Under the pieces are notes generated by a model, which had not been told where the DNA came from, made no database searches, and saw nothing but the letters and a program-made list of their open reading frames with translations. A program made the position numbers and the translations under genes. From contig JAQFVV010000014.1 of the NCBI GenBank assembly GCA_028023455.1, forward strand, positions 189,336-253,335: 64,000 nucleotides of DNA. Direction: 5' to 3'. This DNA is from Epiperipatus broadwayi (lineage: Eukaryota; Onychophora; Udeonychophora; Euonychophora; Peripatidae). Every line of letters starts with the position of its first letter. Position 1 is the first letter of the stretch. This document shows positions 58,441 through 64,000 of the stretch, one piece after another.

Positions 58441-59952
58441 AGACTGTGCAAATTAAAAATGGAATGATTATCAAATAATGCCACATTTTATTTATATTAG
58501 CTTTAATTGATTGACAATATATATTTTTCTTACATTATTGTTAAAGATTTATTAGAGAGAATGATCTAAATTTCTGCATTTATGAATGGTAACAATATGG
58601 AAGAGATTAGATGAGGGATGCACTGATAAAACAAAAAAAAATTAAAAATATTTTCTATAATGCAATAATTGCTCAATCTTTCACAAGGTGTTAAAAGTAT
58701 AGAAACCAGTTTCTATCTCGTATGAGAATGGTGTGGTGAAAATTAGTGAGTGACCATTATTTGCATGGGGATTCAAGTGTTGATATCTCTAACTTATATG
58801 TCTCTAACTTATATGAAGAGTAAAGATCGTTTGCAAAATGTGTGCATTATGAGAGAGAGTGGTCGGACTTTTTAGGCTTGTAAATGGTTGCAATATGTTG
58901 GAGTTGGGTTGATTGATGCATTGATAAACATAATTGAAAATTGTAATGTACCTAGTTAATTTATCAAAACCAAGAAAGCAGATTAATCTCCCATAAAAAT
59001 ATTTAATGAAAATAATGTTGTATTATCATAGATAATGAAAAAAAAAGAATATAACTTAAAAGATGCATCCTCTTAAAAAAGTATCAAAATGTATTACTTA
59101 GAAGTCAAAATGGATTGTAAAAAAGTCTTGAATTTAATATTCATGGCTGTAAATTAAAAGCAACATAAAGCTATCCAAATTCTCAGGATCTTCTGTTGCT
59201 TGAATCTTCTTACTACTAATGAAGTAATCATATTTAAATTTTCTTTGCATAGTTAGATATCAACACTTATGGAGTGACTATATTTTATTCTTTTACTGAA
59301 AAGTGCCAGTTATTGTCTTGTTTAGATGTAAAAGTTCATTAAAGATTATAATGAATCTCTAAAATTGAGATAATAAAATAAATTCTGTTAAAATTATTGC
59401 AAACAGTATTTAATTAGTATTGATACTGTTCACATGTCATTTCTAGATTGTAATATTCTATTGCATAATTACTATTATTGCTTGGGCAGAGAATTTATAT
59501 ATTTGTAGTAAATGATTAGCTAAGTTGACCATGGGTTAATTATTTAAAAAAATTTTAAGAAAATTGTTTGGGAATTTTCAGCTATCTGTAAAAAAAAACA
59601 ACAAAAAAACCCTGCTTTATCATAACTTTGTATTTCAGGTTATGGAAATAGCAGATTAAAATATTAACTGCTAAAATATACAGTACTTTCTTTTGTATTT
59701 TGTTAAGTTTTATGAATGCTAACTAAATTGAATAATCAGCAATTTTTTTATGAATGTTTTAATTTAGATTTGTTTAGTAAACATTAAATGAATTAATTAA
59801 ATAAATTGAAAATATGAGAATCCCTAAAAGCAGGAGTCCAAAATAATAATTGTTACAACAAAGTCATTAATATGAAAATGTGTATAAAAGTAAAAATTTA
59901 GAAAAGAGCTTATTTAGACTAATGTATCAATATAATATTATGTTATATTGAA
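58441..59952. other. AT-rich non-coding DNA
   Basis: No gene or element recognised. Confidence 0.55.
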
Positions 59953-60220
59953 TGATAACACAAAAGGCTAAAACCTTCGACAGAAACACCTTAAAATACA
60001 TATGTGACAGCCAATCAGATGTAATAATGACTGCACATGGAACTCTCAATTCAAGAACATAAGCCAGAATATGAGAAAAAGATGGGACCCAACTTTTTCT
60101 CATGTTCTGGCTTGTGTTTTTGAATTGAGAGTTCCACGTGCAGTCATTTTTACATTTGATTGGCTGTCACATAAGCATTTTAAGGCGCTTCTGTCAAAGG
60201 TTTTAGCCTTTCACGTTATT
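59953..60220. repeat. Long hairpin element, about 125-bp arms
   Basis: The left arm (59953-60081) and right arm (60093-60220) pair along their whole length with few mismatches: AAAGGCTAAAACCTT with AAGGTTTTAGCCTT, TGTGACAGCCAATCA with TGATTGGCTGTCACA, GGAACTCTCAATTCAA with TTGAATTGAGAGTTCC. The loop is 11 bases (ATGGGACCCAA). This is a fold-back MITE and would give a long double-stranded RNA if transcribed. Confidence 0.93.
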
Positions 60221-60399
60221 AGGTCATCTGCTAACGCTTAATAAATTTAATATATTTATATTGAATGGTAATCATTAATAGAAAATAATACATAGAAAAA
60301 TTTTTTTTTATACTAATGAAATAATGGATTAATTTTTTTCAGTCAATTAATGTAGCTTTAAAGTCAGGGTTTTTTATGATTGATTAAGGTAGGTTTTTG

Positions 60400-61560
60400 T
60401 TAAAAATATTCTACACAAGTTCAAACCTTACATTGGTAGAGAACCATTAGGTGTTCAACTTGGCTTCAGGAAGATAAAACATGCAAGAAATAGTATTTCT
60501 TATAAACAAAGGATAATTGAAAAGATCAGAGTATTTAGAAAAATGTCAATATGTGATTTACTTAACACAGCAAAATATTTAGTTGAATCAATTATATTAA
60601 ATTACAAATAGTTTTTTTTTTTTTGATTTTCTGTTAATTGTTTTCTTATACATTATGTTATCTACTTATCAATTTAAATACCAAATGTTCATTGAATGAA
60701 GCAATATTAGACAAAGATATATTGAAGATTGATGGAAGAAGTATTAACAGTATTTGATATGCTGATATCATTGTTTTTTTTCTTAAATAGTGGAAAACAT
60801 TTTGAAGAAGTTGCTGGGCGATTAAAACTGTTAACTATTTTTGGAATTGTGGAATAATTAATATTACATATGCATTGAATAAAGTGCATAGAAAAATCTT
60901 AGTATTTTTGTTATATCAGTAAAGTTTAAAAACAAAATAGAAAGTGATATTATGGCTAAATATGAAAATTTAGATTACAAAATGGAAAAATTGATTATTG
61001 TAAGCCATGAAATGGTATAGAATTTTTATATTTTTGGATCAGTCATTTACAACAAGAAATGTAATAGACTAGTGAGTTATTACACAGTATTCTGATACTG
61101 AGCTGTTTTGCAGTAAACTGTGAAATAATACTTTAGATATAGGGGACCTATTTTTAAAAATTGGGGTTTGAATTTTTTCTGATACTTTCTGTATATTTCT
61201 GTATACGTAAAAGTTGGTATTCAAGAAACCCAAAAAATTTGTATTGATATTTTTGAATTGTGAGATTGACTAAGAGTTTTAAACAGCTATGATAAAACAT
61301 TGAGAAAAACAACAAGATGATTTATATTAAAAGAATTTGATAATACAAAGTCATTAAAAAATGTATAATGCTTTTAAAAATTGAAGATGAAAGAAGAGGC
61401 AAATGACCAACAATGAAATAGATATTACTATACATCTTCATAATAAATGTTCCATTAGAGAGCCAATAAACCAAGCAAAGGAATTCACAATGATGTTAAA
61501 AGGATGTTGTTCATAAGATTACCAAGAGATGATATAGACTGGATGATACCAAGTAAAATA
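60400..61560 (+). mobile_element. Degraded LINE reverse transcriptase remnant
   Basis: Across many stops the reading gives GREPLGVQLGFRKIKHARNS (like the QxGFRxGRS block before motif A), YADIIVFF (decayed YADD, about 60757) and FYIFGSVI (like FKYLGSVI, about 61025). The end at 61480-61560 reads KRMLFIRLPRDDIDWM. The order fits a non-LTR reverse transcriptase. It is too decayed to assign a clade. Confidence 0.65.
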
Positions 61561-62396
61561 ATAACAGTAATATTAATAATAATAATATCAACCATAATCC
61601 TACTACTATACTATTATTACTAATAATGATAATAACAGTATATTATAAACAATAACAAAAAATGTTTATTTTTAATTGATTTATTAAGAAAAGAAATGAA
61701 TAATATATTAATATAAAATCCATGTGAGAAAGATTTGGAGGAAGGAGTTTAAAAAAACAAACAAATAAAATTGTAATAATAATGTAAAATAATGTTCACA
61801 ATTACACTATATAGCCACAATAATAAAAATAATAGCAATAATAATAATAACTAATAATGATAGTAACTGTTAATTTTTATTTATTTACAAACAACATAAA
61901 TAATACAATAATGTGAACTCGATGCAAGAAAGGTCTTGGAGTTTGAAAAAAAACCCAAAGAAAAGTAGAATATATTATATAAAATTAATTAAAAACAAAA
62001 AAATAATATTTTGTATAATGATGTAATCATTTTTAAAAAGCCAAAAACTATTATTAATTAAATTCACAAAACATTATTGCATAAAAAATATTAAATTTAT
62101 ATGGAATCATTCTAGTTAAATTGCCTTTAACACAAAATCTTGATAAAGTTGGATATAGTTAGTTGAAATGTACTAGATAATCATGTGTTTACAACAGAAA
62201 ATGTCGGATTTAAGTCTCAATAAATTTCTAAAATCACAAACCTTCAGGAAAACACTACATCAATATAGATGAAGAATATCTAATAAAAGTATGTGACCCA
62301 TAAATATTTTTATTAATTGTAACAACAACAATAAATATTAAGCCAATAAACATCACATGATCACCATTTCTTATGCTTACTTATAACTGTTATTAA
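61561..62396. repeat. AT-rich DNA with imperfect AAT trinucleotide runs
   Basis: AAT/ATA repeats at 61557-61640 and 61800-61860, then plain AT-rich sequence. No gene recognised. Confidence 0.75.
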
Positions 62397-62984
62397 AACA
62401 GGCAAAACTCTCCATATAGTATGGTCACTCAGTGCAAGTCAGTAATCAATGGATGTCAGAAGGCTTGGGCATAAAATCCCCATCTAGTGCCTACTCATCC
62501 AATATCCCCAGACTGGTTTCTGGCTTGTGGCCTTCGTCAGTGAGGAGCCTTGAATCTGAGAGCACTGCATCTAATGCAACCCTCCAGCAAAACCAATCTT
62601 GCCTAATAGGTTAGTGGTGGCTATGGTTATTAAAGAACCAAAGACACCAACATGTATAGGTACTGAACTGAGTTCAGACTTATATGATTATATAAGCTAA
62701 TGAGCTTGATTGAAAATATTATTGTTTTTAATTTAAGACTCTTAGTTTTATAGTTAAGTAGAGATAAAAGGTGGCTGCTGGAGGTTTGGATTAGATCCTA
62801 AGATCTAGGTGCAGTGCTCTCAGATCCAAGGCTTCTCACTGATGAAGGCCACAAGCCAGAAACTAGTCTGGGGATATTGGATGAGTAGGCACTAGATCAG
62901 GATTTTATGCACAAGTCTTCTGGCATCCATTGATTACTCTGGTTTGCACTGAGTGGCAATACTGTATGGAGAGTTTTGCTTGTA
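62397..62984. repeat. Family A repeat, complete palindromic copy
   Basis: The left arm 62397-62610 and right arm 62775-62984 are reverse complements (AACAGGCAAAACTC with GAGTTTTGCTTGTA, AATCAATGGATGTCAGAAGG with CTTCTGGCATCCATTGATT). The spacer is about 165 bp and carries GGTACTGAACTGAGTTCAG. Partial copies lie at 6408-6781 and 20697-20832. No coding frame is present. It looks like a fold-back or MITE-type element with about 210-bp arms. The reading frame of 60 codons at 62432 is incidental. Confidence 0.9.
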
Positions 62985-64000
62985 ACAATAAATATTGCTG
63001 ATAGAATAAAATTATTAAAACATTGAAAGAGAAAAAGAGAGAAAAAACAATTATAGTTGCCAGATTATATCTATTTTTTATTACTACTTTATTTCAATTA
63101 ATGAAAAACCTAATGTTTCTATATTAAGATTATTTTTTTAACTTACTAATCTATTTCTAATTAAATTACTATTTAAATATTAAAAAAATTTTGTTTCATA
63201 ATAATATCCATTTTAAATTTAATGGATTGACCATTAAAATCCCCCCCCCCCATTTTTTGAAAATAAAAGTTAATTGATTATTTAGATTAAATGGATATTA
63301 TGCAGTACTGCAATTAAATTTTGATCTCATTTATTGGATTAAAAAATATATATGTATGATTTTTTTTCTCATCTAATTAAAGCATTATATTCATAACTAT
63401 GGAACAGAGTATGCTATCTTACATAAACTATGCAAATACTTGTACTATTATCTTATGTAATTTGGGTCTGTTGTGTAAAAGTATGCAGTTTAAAGTTAAC
63501 TTAGTGATAAGAAAAATTAGTTGTTGGCAGGATTAGATCAATTTTGATAAGAAAAGAAGAGTATATATTCAGTCATGTTCTGTCTACCATGTCATGCTCA
63601 AATCTCTTGATTTTTTAAATGACTATATATGATGATTCATAAGTAAGAAATTTTATTATAACATTGTTATTTTGGAAACAAAGAAATGATAAATGGCATT
63701 AACAATATTTATGTAGTTTTATTTTTTGGTTAAATACTCTAAAGTGAAAGTATATATTTTTTCAGATTTATATTGTTATGTGTAAGAATTGAATGTAATA
63801 AAACAATATCTATACATCTTTATTAATATGATCCACAAATTGCCATTAATTTATATATAATAAAATTGTTCAATCATTCTTCATAGTGTAAAACCAAAAA
63901 TTTTCTGAATGTCTCTGCAGAATAACAATCTCTTATCCACATTTCAAAAATCTCTTTCAGAGTCTCAATGATATTTAAATCAAATAATTTGGGAGTCATG
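62985..64000. other. AT-rich non-coding DNA
   Basis: A C-run of ten lies near 63241-63250. No exon or repeat recognised up to the window end. Confidence 0.55.

Noticed and set aside
62839-62898. Hammerhead-ribozyme-like core in family A: CTGATGA, a GGC/GCC stem, GAAA, then CTAGT pairing with ACTAG; the left arm has CTGACGA, changed only at the free position.
   Set aside because: The base after ACTAG is A in every copy, where the cleavage triplet needs U, an A-A mismatch opens stem II, and no stem I can be found. The core match is suggestive but does not make a working hammerhead fold.

Overview
This is a eukaryotic, AT-rich and repeat-rich stretch from an animal genome. It holds no bacterial-style gene array. 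The evidence is one spliced protein-coding exon, three copies or remnants of an RTE-clade retrotransposon, Penelope-like retroelements (PLEs) with GIY-YIG endonuclease, a hAT transposon, fold-back elements and many (TA)n and A/T microsatellites. A large-genome invertebrate is likely; a cephalopod or other mollusc is my best guess, with a chelicerate also possible. The sequence does not settle this.

The only host gene I recognise is the first coding exon of a FANCJ/BRIP1-type DNA-repair helicase on the + strand (3637-3735). It has a splice acceptor just before the ATG and a GTAAGT donor after codon 31. I did not find the following helicase exon (Walker A, ESPTGSGKS) by eye in the next 60 kb. 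The rest of the window therefore reads as one very long intron, or as the far side of a broken gene, filled with mobile DNA.

Layout. 1-3636: AT-rich upstream DNA, a tandem repeat (1.26-2.14 kb) and two CpG-bearing blocks that may include the promoter. 4158-7354: a dead hAT element with its transposase on the - strand and a second repeat (family A) inside it. 7.4-21.7 kb: mostly AT-rich DNA with a hairpin element, an unusual interlocked inverted repeat, a PLE remnant and a promoter/first-exon candidate at 18.44-18.80 kb. 21.7-25.9 kb: a block bounded by long inverted arms with a CpG-bearing, ORF-poor core. 26.4-39.9 kb: a near mirror-image region with an RTE copy on +, a satellite-like tandem array whose orientation flips near 33.94 kb, and a second RTE copy on -. 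42.4 kb: a LINE scrap. 45.8-50.0 kb: a PLE with an inverted upstream partial copy and tRNA-like modules. 50.6-52.5 kb: two direct repeats flanking a candidate two-exon transcript. 53.9-64 kb: hairpin elements, a second PLE remnant, a 1.1-kb terminal-inverted-repeat element, a LINE remnant and a palindromic family A copy.

All the mobile-element reading frames carry stops, frameshifts or deletions, so none looks able to move itself now. The best-preserved is the RTE copy at 28.0-31.3 kb, with two stops and one small deletion.
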